This document shows, in pieces, positions 12,055 through 24,400 of a DNA stretch of 64,000 bases; the stretch's first letter is position 1; every line of letters begins with the position of its first letter. The DNA lies in the NCBI GenBank assembly GCA_002077045.2, contig KZ111148.1, positions 962,791 to 1,026,790 of the forward strand, in the 5' to 3' direction. Below the pieces are notes generated by a model. The model did no database searches. It was not told where the DNA came from and saw only the letters and a program-made list of their open reading frames with translations. Source of the stretch: Rachicladosporium sp. CCFEE 5018 (lineage: Eukaryota > Ascomycota > Dothideomycetes > Cladosporiales > Cladosporiaceae). The translations under genes and the position numbers were made by a program.

Positions 12055-15054
12055 CGTTGATAGCGATGCCCAAATAAATGGCCGCTACAATGTTGTCGTG
12101 GTGCAGATGGTTGCGGTATCGCGAGCTACAGCGTGTGGAGGAGGAGAGAAGAGCTTTACCTTAAGAAGCGGGAGATGAGTGACGCTGTGGGCCGGGCGAT
12201 TTAGCTACGGCTACGCCCGCTAGCGTGCATCAACTGGTGCTTTTGTCGGCCGAACAGGCCCAATGGTCAGGATCATCAACGGCTCTATTGCGACTCGCTG
12301 CAACGGGCTTGCTGGGCACATGGTTCATGACTGTCAACATCGCACCGTGAGCGATATTTGGGTCTAGCAAATTGGCATGGCAATAACGCTGCTTGTACCA
12401 CACGACGTTCAAAGTTCTGCTCACCCACGCTTTGTGCCTGAAAGGGGAATAGTCAACGTTGGGAGGATGGGTGGAGAAGGGCCGAAGTATCACGAACGTC
12501 ACGCTGATTTGGCGTGTAATCTTGCCGTCAAAGCCGTGCGAGGAAGAGCTTGCGTTCCACCAGCATGCCGGCGCGTCGGCCTCTAACGGCGGGGTTGTGC
12601 ATCAAAGTATTACCCTTATCGCACACCCAGCCCGTCTGTCGAAGCTTGACTGGTGGCAGCAAGCTGTCCTCGAGCATTCGCAGCACTGGACGCACATGCA
12701 CCAGTAGCTGCGGGAACGCCTTTGCAATCGACTGTGCAGCAGCTATTGCAGCTCTTGGCGACCGATGAGATCGCACTGCTGATGGCGATGCCGCGAGCCA
12801 TTGGGACTCGTCGCATTGTTCAAGCATAGCCAATACTGCTTACTGGACAGGTCATAACATTGCAGCGCTTGCGCGATAACAGCGAGGCGCAAACCCTATT
12901 CCCAGCAAGCAATTTGGCAGGCCAATCCATGAAGCGAAATTTGTTGTCTTCTCACGAACCCACATCATAAGGAAGCTCAGGGCAACAGCCGGTGTCCGAC
13001 CAGCCACAGGGCAATAACAAAAGTGAGTACGGACATGATTGGCGAGCGACTGTGAAACTTGACTGTGCATTGTGAAGACGACATATGGTATGACCATTTG
13101 GCACAGATGTCTATGAATTATTGAGTTTCGAGGCTCAGATGTTTCCTAATCACGTTGTTCTGACCGAGAGCATTTCTTGACAGCTGGGTTGCGCGTTTCA
13201 CGCGACTCACCAGCATCTGGCCTGTTGCTCGCGGAACCTTTGGATTCACTCTGCGTCGGTCTTGCAGTCCTCGTGTTTTGATCGTGGCGCCGGTGCACGT
13301 ACACGTAGTTTTCCCTTCGCCCAAAGGCGTCGGAGTCAACACTGCCTTTCGCCGACCGTGCCACGGAATTTTCATCGATATTCTAGGGTGCTGGTCTACA
13401 TTTCCGCACTTATTCCAAAGTGCCGAGTTTCCTTTGCTGAATCCACCGGAGGGCTAGCCGCACAGGCTCAACCTGTAACGCCCGGTTGCGCGATTTACGA
13501 CCTCAGCCTTATGGCCTGCCGAGAGTGCCGCGTCGGAGCCTCCTGCGGGTCATCAGCTTTGCAACTCTTCGCATTGGATAAACCGTTCATCGGCCACGCG
13601 GGCACTGGCAGAGACTGCGTGACATCCACAAAATTGCAACAGGGCCGAGCTGCGTTCTGAAGCTTCATCGAATTGAAGAGACGCCGCTGCGATTGTTGCT
13701 AGCTGGAAGTCACCATTCGAAAATGTAAGGTCCGGAACTGGATCAGTGACCAAGCTGTCCCGACCACGCAAGCAGTTGGACATGGCATCTACACCTCAGG
13801 TACCGCGGCCGGCGCATGAAGCTCTCGCTGCTCTTCCGCGTCCTGCCGGTGATTCCAGCTAGGATCTATTACAAAGATTACGATCGATCCAGAGTTCGTC
13901 TGCGCCATTACGTGGCATGACCATGCGCACGCGACATGCGCATGTCGATGAAACAGACCAGAATACCGGTATGCTTCCGGCGCGTACAAGTCACATGACA
14001 GTGCACTGCAATGGTAGGTTGGCGCGATTGCGATCACATGGCACCTCTCCCATGGCATGACCAGACACTGCTAGCTTGGTCAAATGCATGAGGTCACACG
14101 AAGAGCATATGTTGATACGTAGAAGTGGTGAGATTCCGACTCCGACTCGGTCGCAAGATTGATGGTAGATCATATTCACCACGTCCAGTGCGATCGTCCA
14201 TGGACAATGGCGAACCGCGAATTGCCTCTGGAAAGGATAATGAGTGAGAGACACAATCAGCAAGATACAGTCGCATAATTACGCAGTACGTGAAGGTCTG
14301 TACATGTGATGGATTCGACCCTGATGAGAGCAAAGTGTCGGCGACAAAAGGCATGTCGAGTCAGAGTAGGCCGAACCGCTCTTTTCTTAAAGCCTCGATC
14401 TTTCAATCTCGCCAGCTTGATCGGCCGCGCAACTGCACTGTTTCTTTACTCTAGCAATGCAAGATTGAACGAGACCTATACACTACTTTCCGAGTCAGCC
14501 AGGGCTTACGCGAAGGACACCTCCCACATGACATACAATGCTAAGGTACAGATACCGCTCGCTGCTTGGTCACCTCTCTTTGATCGGATACCAGCGAACA
14601 TCGGTCATGGAGCTAGTCTTCGCAGACTGCGTTGCGAGACAAGACTTTTTCACTTCTCTGAGAATGCGCCAGGTCGCCATGATTGCAATTTCTCATATAT
14701 CACGACGTATCTAGCATACACTGCAAGTACAAGACAGACGAGAGTCTGCCAATATCGATCCAAAGTGCGATTACAGGCGTGATAGGACACGATGGGGGAC
14801 AGTTGGACTGACACGAGTAGCTGCGCCCAGAATCATTGAGCAAGTGCAGGCAGGCGCGTGGGTGGAATGAGGCAATATCGACGCAACTTGTGCAGCCACT
14901 ACTTTGATGGCAGGTACTGTCTGGATGTGCACTGCAGTCCCACCAACCCAGATATACATGTACAATGCGCACGATAAGTCGCCATGTGGGAGTCACCGGC
15001 ATCGTTGGCTGGCCAGCGGAATACATTCCTCCAGCATCAACAGCTTACCTAGCC
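12055..15054. other. Three-kilobase stretch with no supported gene
   Basis: The upstream side of the H+-ATPase and the upstream side of the next plus-strand gene meet here. Only short frames on both strands are present, with no recognisable motif or consistent splicing that I could find by eye. No transposon ends, tandem repeats or tRNA were seen. Such a large empty space is unusual next to the compact 0-12 kb part. It may hold a lost gene, a non-coding RNA or long promoters. Confidence 0.4.
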
Positions 15055-16518
15055 ATGGACATGAAAGAAGCCCGGATACGGACTCGACTCAGATCCATAG
15101 CTCGCAAATCCTTACTCAAGCAATACACCCTAAGACTCAGCAGCACCTCTCCAGCTTCTTCACGTAAGAAGAGGCTCACTCCGAAACGCCCAAGTATGCG
15201 CATGAAAGATTCAGACGACTATCTCACGGCGAGAGCGGCGAACCCTCGTACTGGCCTTATCAGTCCCAGTGTCGCAGGCACACCACAACCTCGCACGCCT
15301 GGCTCGCCGGCAGAAGCGCTCAAGATATTAAGCTCCTGCGACAACTCGCAGACACTCGATGCACAAGCTAGGCCTGCGCTTCGTCGTGCAAAAGTTGGCA
15401 GGAAGATTAGCGCCGGCCAGCGCTGGCGAGCAGACGACAACGGCTGGTTCAATGACGTGATGACCGCTGCAGCCTCACCACGGACGACTGATGCGATAGC
15501 TGGCGCAGCAGATCTGACGCATGCTGCACCCGGACAGATCATAGCAGACCGATTCGTGGTCAACATGCCTTCCGCTCGTGAGCCGCAGCCCTACATGTAT
15601 CCCGGCCGATCGGCGAAGGAGATCGAAGCGAACGAGCACTATCGACGTAAGACTCGTAAAGTCAGCGGTGAGGGCTGGGACCCGAGACGCTTGCCAGGGG
15701 TAGTGATAGCGAGATTGAACGAAGCAGATGGCCATAATGTGCAGAGGTCCGCCGCAGTGCTGATGGCGCCCTACGCTTCACCGAAGACGCCAGCCAGACG
15801 AGCGAGTGCGAGCCGAGTTACAAAGCCTACGCAACTATCGCGAGCGCCCAACGCGACGCTGATGCCTGTCTCGAGGAAGCTGGTGGCGGGAGCTCGTGCG
15901 CAGGTTCGAGAACGGCGGCTCAGTGACGACTCAAGCACTTCAATCGAAGACTTTGTTGGCGAAGGCATAACGCAACTCAGCCAGCTTCCAAAAGTGCGCC
16001 TCGTCCCGCCGAAAATCGCCAGCTTGCCCACGATGCACATCCATCCAGCGACCAGACATCGTGGGCATGGCGATACCACACGAAAATGCTCGCTAGGATG
16101 CGACTCTGCCAATTCTGGCGAATGCTCAAACCTGAGCCAAGCACGAAACCTCACGCAACCACTCTTTCTGGCAGCCGACCCACGTGCATGGGACCTCATC
16201 ACCTGTATTGCAGATGTATACGCGCAACTACGGCCATACATAGCAAGCTCCCTCTCACTACTGCGACGCTTTGCGCCGCAGTATCAGATGCCGAGACCAG
16301 CGATGATTGCAGTGTTGACTGCGCCGGACGCGAGTCCCGCGCAGAAAGTCGCAGCTATGAGGATGCTTTTTGCTCTCGTGGGACAGGTGATGGCTGTACT
16401 GATAGTCGTGTCAGCAATATGGAAGCTGACGACACTTCTGGGTCAGATATTCGCAGCGGTACTTTGGCCGGTGGTAGTACCGTTGAAGCTGGTCCGCTGG
16501 GTCGTTCTTGGTTGGTGA
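15055..16518 (+). CDS. Unknown basic protein with C-terminal membrane anchor
   Basis: A single open frame of 487 codons from ATG 15055; the same frame is also open to an ATG at 14965. The N-terminal 400 residues are basic, Ser/Pro/Arg-rich and probably disordered. They include an acidic-serine patch (RRLSDDSSTSIEDF). The last 60 residues hold two adjacent hydrophobic helices (around MRMLFALVGQVMAVLIVVSA and GQIFAAVLWPVVVPLKLV). The protein therefore looks tail-anchored or hairpin-anchored. No family is recognised. Codon use looks like that of neighbouring genes, which favours a real gene over a chance frame. Confidence 0.6.
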   Translation: MDMKEARIRTRLRSIARKSLLKQYTLRLSSTSPASSRKKRLTPKRPSMRMKDSDDYLTARAANPRTGLISPSVAGTPQPRTPGSPAEALKILSSCDNSQTLDAQARPALRRAKVGRKISAGQRWRADDNGWFNDVMTAAASPRTTDAIAGAADLTHAAPGQIIADRFVVNMPSAREPQPYMYPGRSAKEIEANEHYRRKTRKVSGEGWDPRRLPGVVIARLNEADGHNVQRSAAVLMAPYASPKTPARRASASRVTKPTQLSRAPNATLMPVSRKLVAGARAQVRERRLSDDSSTSIEDFVGEGITQLSQLPKVRLVPPKIASLPTMHIHPATRHRGHGDTTRKCSLGCDSANSGECSNLSQARNLTQPLFLAADPRAWDLITCIADVYAQLRPYIASSLSLLRRFAPQYQMPRPAMIAVLTAPDASPAQKVAAMRMLFALVGQVMAVLIVVSAIWKLTTLLGQIFAAVLWPVVVPLKLVRWVVLGW

Positions 16519-17243
16519 AATGCCGTCTTTCGGTAATGCAGTATTGGCGCACAATGATAGACGATCAATCGTCGTCAAAGCTACTGCCCGTATAGTCATT
16601 GCTAATGAGCGCTTGCACCAAGGACCGTGCTATGCTGAAATTGTGCGAAACATTTGAGAAGTGATTTGATTTTCCGGCCGCTAGATCCGCGTGGCTGCAC
16701 GGCTGGACCCTTGCCGTATCTTGTGGTGCCCTGTATAGATCCCGAGTGGTCAAGTTCTAGCCCGTCCCATCCTGTTCCTCTTCATGGCCGGACTGGGTAC
16801 CAGCCCAAAGTATATTGTACCTTGTTCAGTCTGACGATGTCAAAATTCCCGAGCGCTCTCGTAACTCCTTCTCGTTGCCTCCGCCGGTATGGTGAACCGT
16901 AAGGGTGATTTGGTCATGTCTAATGCTTGTGCACATGTATGCAGGTCCCGGTGTTCGAGTATTTCAACATGGGCACGTCCAGAGACAGAGATCGCCGTAC
17001 TGCGGAAGATCCACTGTGGTTGTGAGCCGTTACCCTCGTCCAGATCGCCAGGATGATTGAAATTGAGGAAGAGCCAAGCTGGGAAGGCCGATGGAGTCAT
17101 ATTCGTCAGCGTCAAAAACGCGGTATGCCACACGCCCTTTGTTTTGCCTCAGGCGAACAGGCGTCGATGCTCGCCGACTGGCGCTGGTCAGCCGGCCTCG
17201 TCGTCCGCGAGCTCGAGACATCGTCTGCCAAGATGCTCAGCAA
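16519..17243. other. Intergenic region between convergent genes
   Basis: About 725 bases between the stops of the anchored protein (+) and the Zn2Cys6 factor (-). The first overlap block starts at 16981 inside this stretch. No gene is supported. Confidence 0.4.
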
Positions 17244-19650
17244 TCACCCAAAGAGGTGCTCGTCAGGGCTACTCTCATACATTTCGCCACGGTCCAGCCA
17301 CATCCTGTCCACATCTTCATGCCCATCACTCTGTCTGTCGGATTCGTTGTCCATGCTCATCTTGGAGAATATACCTGCCATATCCCTGACGTCGGTGTCT
17401 TTCGCTTGGATACTGTATACCTCGCCCGCACGGAAGTCGATGAATTCTCGCAATTGCCGGAGCACGTTGGGGAATCCTTCATTATTTTCCAACCACCAGT
17501 GCGAGACGTCTACGCCCCAGAACTCTTTCATGCGCACACGTAGGGTTTTGGGGTAGATGTATCTGGGTTGTCACGGTCAGTATATGATTCAACACATGCA
17601 TTAGAAACTCCAGAGGCTGCATGAAAGTTGGGAATGATTTCCGAAGACTCACCCTGATCGCTCAATGAGCGCAAATCGATTCCGGAACCAGTCAACATGC
17701 TTGCTATCTTGATGCAGAGCCAGTGCAGCCATACCCAAGCTAGCCTGGAGGCCGATCACTGCACCAGGCGGTGCGTGATCTGAGTACCGAACAGCTTCGA
17801 GCATCTTGCACTTCTTGTATGCCAGCTCTTGAAGTTCTGCAGTTGGAGGCACCAAGTGGGCCATGGCAGGGATCTGGGCTAGATGGCGGTAGAAAAGCAT
17901 TTGGATCGCCCAGTGATCGATCTTCACAGAGTTCATGGCATGCAAATCTCCAGCATAGCAGAAGGCTGGGTCGTGATAATCTATGATGTCGACATTGGGA
18001 TCAAATGGCGGTGCGTTCGGGAAGGATTTGACATAGAAACTCGAGTCTGTAAAGGCACCCTCGATCGCTGTGCGAAAACCTTGCATTCGCGAGGCAATGT
18101 CCTCGGTCCCGTGCTTGAATTCGACGTCGCCTACGTGGCCTGCTGCTTTTCCGGTGAATAGTTGCGAAGTATCGATTGCAAGCAGTCGGGCTGTGCCAAA
18201 GAAGTCTTCTATGATGGCACCCTTGTCGCCTGGTCGGTCACGAACTTGCCGTTTGTAGAAGTCTGCGCAAGCTTTGAACCACTCCCTTCCCATGGCCGTT
18301 GCACCACCGCCCAAGTTGGCGGCAAAGAGGTCAAACCGCATGTACCACCCGATGATCTTGCGATGCGTCTCGCTCTGGGTGATCGTTTGTGGTGTGAAGA
18401 GATCTGTAATGATTTGGTAGGCTGCGCGCTGGTGACTTAGTAGATTGACCCAATCGCCGAGGAATTCCTGTAGTATCACTTCAGCTGCTAGGCACGGAAG
18501 GAGTGGATCGTGTTGCACACCTCAATGGTCGCAAGTTGCAATATGGTCAGTAACGTCGAGATATTGTGCTTCTCGCCTTTCTCCAGCGATCGACGCAATG
18601 CAGATACTGAGCGATTGTACGTGTCCAGGAAGTCTTTGACCTTACCCTCTGGTCGATTGAGTGCGTGATGGTATGCTGCGTACGCAACGACAGCGTAGAG
18701 TAAGGGTTCGTAGTTCAAAGCAATCTCAAGGAAAGTGGTTTTGAGGAAGTTCCCACCATCGTACTTCCAAGCGTAATGCGGATACGATAGATGTTGTCGA
18801 TGGTACTTCAGGTAGAACTTGATGAACGAGGGTAGTTCTGCCCACTTGGGATGTTGAGTGATGTCGTCCCTAGTCGTCTGCTTAGCCCCGGATCGTCCTT
18901 GTGCGAGGCGTGGGGGCTTCGTCGCTGAAGACGGAGGTTCAAGTGTCGTGGGCGCCTGATCCTCTGCGAACCGAGACTTGGCTTCCGAAACGGCAGACGG
19001 TATTTCGCTCTCCTCTTCGGCATCAAGCTCGTCATCGTCTGCGATGGGTGCAAGCTCACTCTCCGAGTCCGATTGACTGGTGTCACTGCCATCCTCAGTC
19101 GATCGCTTGGATTTTGAGCTGCCGCGATCTGATTTCGAGGAAGAGCTCTCGGGCCAGACGCAGTCGCGCTTGCCCTTTCGACATCCTACTGGCAGTCAGT
19201 GACACTGCCATTTGACCTTGACGTTACCTCGCAGTTGACGTACGGTCACACATTGGTCGTGTCTCATCGCACTAGCTATGCATCAGTGGCCTGTTGTCCG
19301 CGGCTAGGAACGGAGCGCATACCTTGACTCTCCGCTGACGACAGGTGAAGCACCCACTACGGGTCCTACGATGCTTGACATGTTCTCCATTCTGCGTTTG
19401 TCGTCTTCTGTTGAGGCGCGGAGCAGGACGGAGGAGGCACGGGAGGCAGTGGTTGTGAGTCGTATTCTGACTGATAGCTGACCACATTATCGCTAGATAC
19501 TGTCTGTAACTGATGCAATCTCGGTTGGAAGGCCTCGGGTGGAAAGTGCTCGGGTTGAAAGCCCTCGGGTGGAGGCATCATGGTAGCAACGCCGTAGGGG
19601 TTGTATATGCCATAAGGCGGGTTTGGCGGCCCATATTGCCCGACCATCAT
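17244..19650 (-). CDS. Zn2Cys6 transcription factor, fungal-specific domain
   Basis: Sequence-specific nuclear regulator. Exons in transcript order: 19501-19650 (uncertain), 19323-19466 or to 19487, 19244-19271, 18521-19185, 17653-18467 and 17244-17562. The six cysteines fit C-x2-C-x6-C-x6-C-x2-C-x6-C, beginning CFTCRQRRVKC, and are assembled over three exons with one only 28 nt long. A Ser/acidic linker precedes a long helical fungal transcription-factor domain (FLKTTFLEIALNYEPLLYAV, then EFLGDWVNLL after a 53-nt intron). A conserved end, KEFWGVDVSHWW, follows. The first junction needs an intron of only 34 nt, which is too short to trust. The real start may be ATG 19487 (663 aa) rather than 19650 (706 aa). 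Targets are unknown. Confidence 0.85.
19520..19579 (-). repeat. Four 15-bp units encoding a pentapeptide repeat
   Basis: Four imperfect 15-base units in tandem (pattern tcgggtggaaagtgc and variants) lie in the first putative exon of the Zn2Cys6 gene. They would encode PPPEG-FQPEH-FPPEA-FQPRL. Because the unit length is a multiple of three, copy changes keep frame, which mildly supports translation of this exon. The same array is at 24018-24077 in the second copy. Confidence 0.7.
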
Positions 19651-21378
19651 GGATGAACTGAAGTCGCTTGGGGATAAATGGCAGGCGAGACGATGAAGTA
19701 CCCAGCTCCAGTTATGTGGCTTCGGAACCTGGGTGCGAACAGAGTGTGGGGTGCGCGACGTCGAGCGCGGGCTCTACGCGCATATAATGACAGTGGACGG
19801 CGTTCGTGTCGGCCGTTCTGTGTTCAGGTGATCCTATACTGAATATTGGACGTTAATCTTAATCTACGGCCGGCAATGCTAGCCTTAGACAATTAGCGGA
19901 ATGGTGGCGTGCGGCTTGTCTTTCTTCCTGCCCAAGCGATTAGGCCTGCTTTCATGCGAAACAGTGAGAGTGATCCGATCTTCGACAGGCATGCCTAGAG
20001 CATCGGGAATGGCACGTCCCGCGTGTGAGGATGTGAGACGTCAGCCCACGGGTGGCGCTACAACGTTCAAAGTGGAGGGTAGGGATTCGTGCCGGCAGGT
20101 GGTCCTGCAGCCGTGGCCGATAATTCGTGGTTCTGGCGTCAGGGTATCGTAGTGCAGTCGTACAGCGCTGCCTCGGAATATACTTGAAAGCGGCGATCTG
20201 ATTTACTTGACCGCGATGTTTGGGGCGATCATGGGCATGCGGGCAGTCGATCCGGCGCACAGCATATTAGTGAGCGTTATCGAGCCACCAGATGTCGAAT
20301 GACTACAGCTGGAGCTGTCACTAGAGCAAACCTATGCTTCGACTAGTTAACGTGATGAACAACACAGGGTCGCATCAGCGCTCCCTCATCGGACAAGGAT
20401 ACGCTACGCGGTATTCAATCAAAGCACTGTCCTGTTACATGCACCTGGCGCTGATCCTGTCGTGGAAGACTCAGCTAGCAGAAGAAAGCCCAAGACGTTG
20501 CGTGAACTACTCCAAAACCATCTCCAGTATTGCGACTGCAAGGATCCGGTCTTGGTACCGAAATACCGCTCGCTGTGCCGCTGTGGTGACTAATGGGGGG
20601 ATGGAGGGGGATCCTAGCGGGCACCTCGAGCGCAGATCGCAACCCGGCTAATTCCATCGCTCCAGTCGTTCCGAATGATGACAAGGCACGGATTGTGGGT
20701 CAAAGCTCGGCCGGTTACTCCTTCTACTAATTTACAATGATGACAGGGAGTTTGAGAAGCACTGACCTTTTTGCACATGCAAGCCTCAAACCTGGTGGCA
20801 TGAACGTTCTGTCTAGACCGTTGTGTACATGATGGGCATTGTCGCACACGAGATAGTAACAAATATGTAACTGCCGAGATTTGTGCCCGCGTCGAGTGCA
20901 GGTGTCGTCCGTTTGACTTTGACAACCGCTCACTTTGAGTTTACGTTTGACATGCCCGTCCTGAGCTGTCAGCACTGAACCCTCGCACCGACATTCTTCC
21001 CGCTGTAGTGTCTGCGATAGGCCATTGTGCATGGTCGGGATGCAGGTTCGTTGACTTGCAGGTCCCGCGTTTCAAGTAAAGACAAGCAGTGGAATGCATG
21101 AGATCCATGTGCGGCCGTACCTCGCATCTTTCTCGTCCATATCAGCGCATGCCGGGACAACTCAAATCACTGCTGCTAGGAATCCTTGATGATCAGCAGC
21201 ATGTGCATGCAGGGTCATGTACTGTTCATATAGGAGAGCCTTTCCCCTGGGTGGAATAGATTGGACAACGCCACTCGAGTAGACCTCACTTGAGTGCGAG
21301 ATCCTCAGTTGCTGATCAGCCGTGCTTCTCCTTGCTACCGGCACTCAAGCCTGTTCGTCGAAGTGCATTGCACAACAG
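19651..21378. other. Gene-poor stretch upstream of the Zn2Cys6 factor
   Basis: This 1.7 kb, repeated at 24149-25876, carries only short frames with no recognisable content. It probably includes the promoter of the transcription factor. No RNA gene or mobile element is visible. Confidence 0.4.
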
Positions 21379-21478
21379 NNNNNNNNNNNNNNNNNNNNNN
21401 NNNNNNNNNNNNNNNNNNNNNNNNNNNNNNNNNNNNNNNNNNNNNNNNNNNNNNNNNNNNNNNNNNNNNNNNNNNNNN
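21379..21478. other. Assembly gap 1 (100 N)
   Basis: Exactly 100 unknown bases, the conventional placeholder length. Any reading frame crossing it is meaningless. The flanking sequence is the same on both sides (see the repeat blocks), so the true gap is probably negative, that is, an overlap. Confidence 0.99.
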
Positions 21479-24400
21479 AGAGACAGAGATCGCCGTACTG
21501 CGGAAGATCCACTGTGGTTGTGAGCCGTTACCCTCGTCCAGATCGCCAGGATGATTGAAATTGAGGAAGAGCCAAGCTGGGAAGGCCGATGGAGTCATAT
21601 TCGTCGGCGTCAAAAACGCGGTATGCCACACGCCCTTTGTTTTGCCTCAGGCGAACAGGCGTCGATGCTCGCCGATTGGCGCTGGTCAGCCGGCCTCGTC
21701 GTCCGCGAGCTCGAGACATCGTCTGCCAAGATGCTCAGCAATCACCCAAAGAGGTGCTCGTCAGGGCTACTCTCATACATTTCGCCACGGTCCAGCCACA
21801 TCCTGTCCACATCTTCATGCCCATCACTCTGTCTGTCGGAATCGTTGTCCATGCTCATCTTGGAGAATATACCTGCCATATCCCTGACGTCGGTGTCTTT
21901 CGCTTGGATACTGTATACCTCGCCCGCACGGAAGTCGATGAATTCTCGCAATTGCCGGAGCACGTCGGGGAATCCTTCATTATTTTCCAACCACCAGTGC
22001 GAGACGTCTACGCCCCAGAACTCTTTCATGCGCACACGTAGGGTTTTGGGGTAGATGTATCTGGGTTGTCACGGTCAGTATATGATTCAACACATGCATC
22101 AGAAACTCCAGAGGCTGCATGAAAGTTGGGAATGATTTCCGGAGACTCACCCTGATCGCTCAATGAGCGCGAATCGATTCCGGAACCAGTCAACATGCTT
22201 GCTATCTTGATGCAGAGCCAGTGCAGCCATACCCAAGCTAGCCTGAAGGCCGATCACTGCACCAGGCGGTGCGTGATCTGAGTACCGAACAGCTTCGAGC
22301 ATCTTGCACTTCTTGTATGCCAGCTCTTGAAGTTCTGCAGTTGGAGGCACCAAGTGGGCCATGGCAGGGATCTGGGCTAGATGGCGGTAGAAAAGCATTT
22401 GGATGGCCCAGTGATCGATCTTCACAGAGTTCATGGCATGCAAATCTCCAGCATAGCAGAAGTCTGGGTCGTGATAATCTATGATGTCGACATTGGGATC
22501 AAATGGCGGTGCGTTCGGGAAGGATTTGACATAGAAACTCGAGTCTGTAAAGGCACCCTCGATCGCTGTGCGAAAACCTTGCATTCGCGAGGCAATGTCC
22601 TCGGTCCCGTGCTTGAATTCGACGTCGCCTACGTGGCCTGCTGCTTTTCCGGTGAATAGTTGCGAAGTATCGATTGCAAGCAGTCGGGCTGTGCCAAAGA
22701 AGTCTTCTATGATGGCACCCTTGTCGCCTGGTCGGTCACGAACTTGCCGTTTGTAGAAGTCTGCGCAAGCTTTGAACCACTCCCTTCCCATGGCCGTTGC
22801 ACCACCGCCCAAGTTGGCGGCAAAGAGGTCAAACCGCATGTACCACCCGATGATCTTGCGATGCGTCTCGCTCTGGGTGATCGTTTGTGGTGTGAAGAGA
22901 TCTGTAATGATTTGGTAGGCTGCGCGCTGGTGACTTAGTAGATTGACCCAATCGCCGAGGAATTCCTGTAGTATCACTTCAGCTGCTAGGCACGGAAGGA
23001 GTGGATCGTGTTGCACACCTCAATGGTCGCAAGTTGCAATATGGTCAGTAACGTCGAGATATTGTGCTTCTCGCCTTTCTCCAGCGATCGACGCAATGCA
23101 GATACTGAGCGATTGTACGTGTCCAGGAAGTCTTTGACCTTACCCTCTGGTCGATTGAGTGCGTGATGGTATGCTGCGTACGCAACGACAGCGTAGAGTA
23201 AGGGTTCGTAGTTCAAAGCAATCTCAAGGAAAGTGGTTTTGAGGAAGTTCCCACCATCGTACTTCCAAGCGTAATGCGGATACGATAGATGTTGTCGATG
23301 GTACTTCAGGTAGAACTTGATGAACGAGGGTAGTTCTGCCCACTTGGGATGTTGAGTGATGTCGTCCCTAGTCGTCTGCTTAGCCCCGGATCGTCCTTGT
23401 GCGAGGCGTGGGGGCTTCGTCGCTGAAGACGGAGGTTCAAGTGTCGTGGGCGCCTGATCCTCTGCGAACCGAGACTTGGCTTCCGAAACGGCAGACGGTA
23501 TTTCGCTCTCCTCTTCGGCATCAAGCTCGTCATCGTCTGCGATGGGTGCAAGCTCACTCTCCGAGTCCGATTGACTGGTGTCACTGCCATCCTCAGTCGA
23601 TCGCTTGGATTTTGAGCTGCCGCGATCTGATTTCGAGGAAGAGCTCTCGGGCCAGACGCAGTCGCGCTTGCCCTTTCGACATCCTACTGGCAGTCAGTGA
23701 CACTGCCATTTGACCTTGACGTTACCTCGCAGTTGACGTACGGTCACACATTGGTCGTGTCTCATCGCACTAGCTATGCATCAGTGGCCTGTTGTCCGCG
23801 GCTAGGAACGGAGCGCATACCTTGACTCTCCGCTGACGACAGGTGAAGCACCCACTACGGGTCCTACGATGCTTGACATGTTCTCCATTCTGCGTTTGTC
23901 GTCTTCTGTTGAGGCGCGGAGCAGGACGGAGGAGGCACGGGAGGCAGTGGTTGTGAGTCGTATTCTGACTGATAGCTGACCACATTATCGCTAGATACTG
24001 TCTGTAACTGATGCAATCTCGGTTGGAAGGCCTCGGGTGGAAAGTGCTCGGGTTGAAAGCCCTCGGGTGGAGGCATCATGGTAGCAACGCCGTAGGGGTT
24101 GTATATGCCATAAGGCGGGTTTGGCGGCCCATATTGCCCGACCATCATGGATGAACTGAAGTCGCTTGGGGATAAATGGCAGGCGAGACGATGAAGTACC
24201 CAGCTCCAGTTATGTGGCTTCGGAACCTGGGTGCGAACAGAGTGTGGGGTGCGCGACGTCGAGCGCGGGCTCTACGCGCATATAATGACAGTGGACGGCG
24301 TTCGTGTCGGCCGTTCTGTGTTCAGGTGATCCTATACTGAATATTGGACGTTAATCTTAATCTACGGCCGGCAATGCTAGCCTTAGACAATTAGCGGAAT

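Larger units (their letters stand above)
16981..21378. repeat. First copy of a 4398-bp block repeated across gap 1
   Basis: This block matches 21479-25876 at a constant offset of 4498 with no insertions or deletions seen. It ends at the base before the 100-N gap. Ten substitutions are visible by eye, all between 17108 and 17965 of this copy; the remaining 3.4 kb look identical. It contains the whole Zn2Cys6 gene. The layout fits the right end of one contig overlapping the left end of the next, rather than a biological tandem duplication. Confidence 0.95.

Noticed and set aside
13262..13660. 132-codon plus-strand frame in the empty stretch
   Set aside because: Irregular composition, no motif, no phase-matched exons; treated as chance.
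21290..21631. Frames running through the first N block
   Set aside because: The translated part across the gap is undefined and the flanks are an overlap; these are artefacts.
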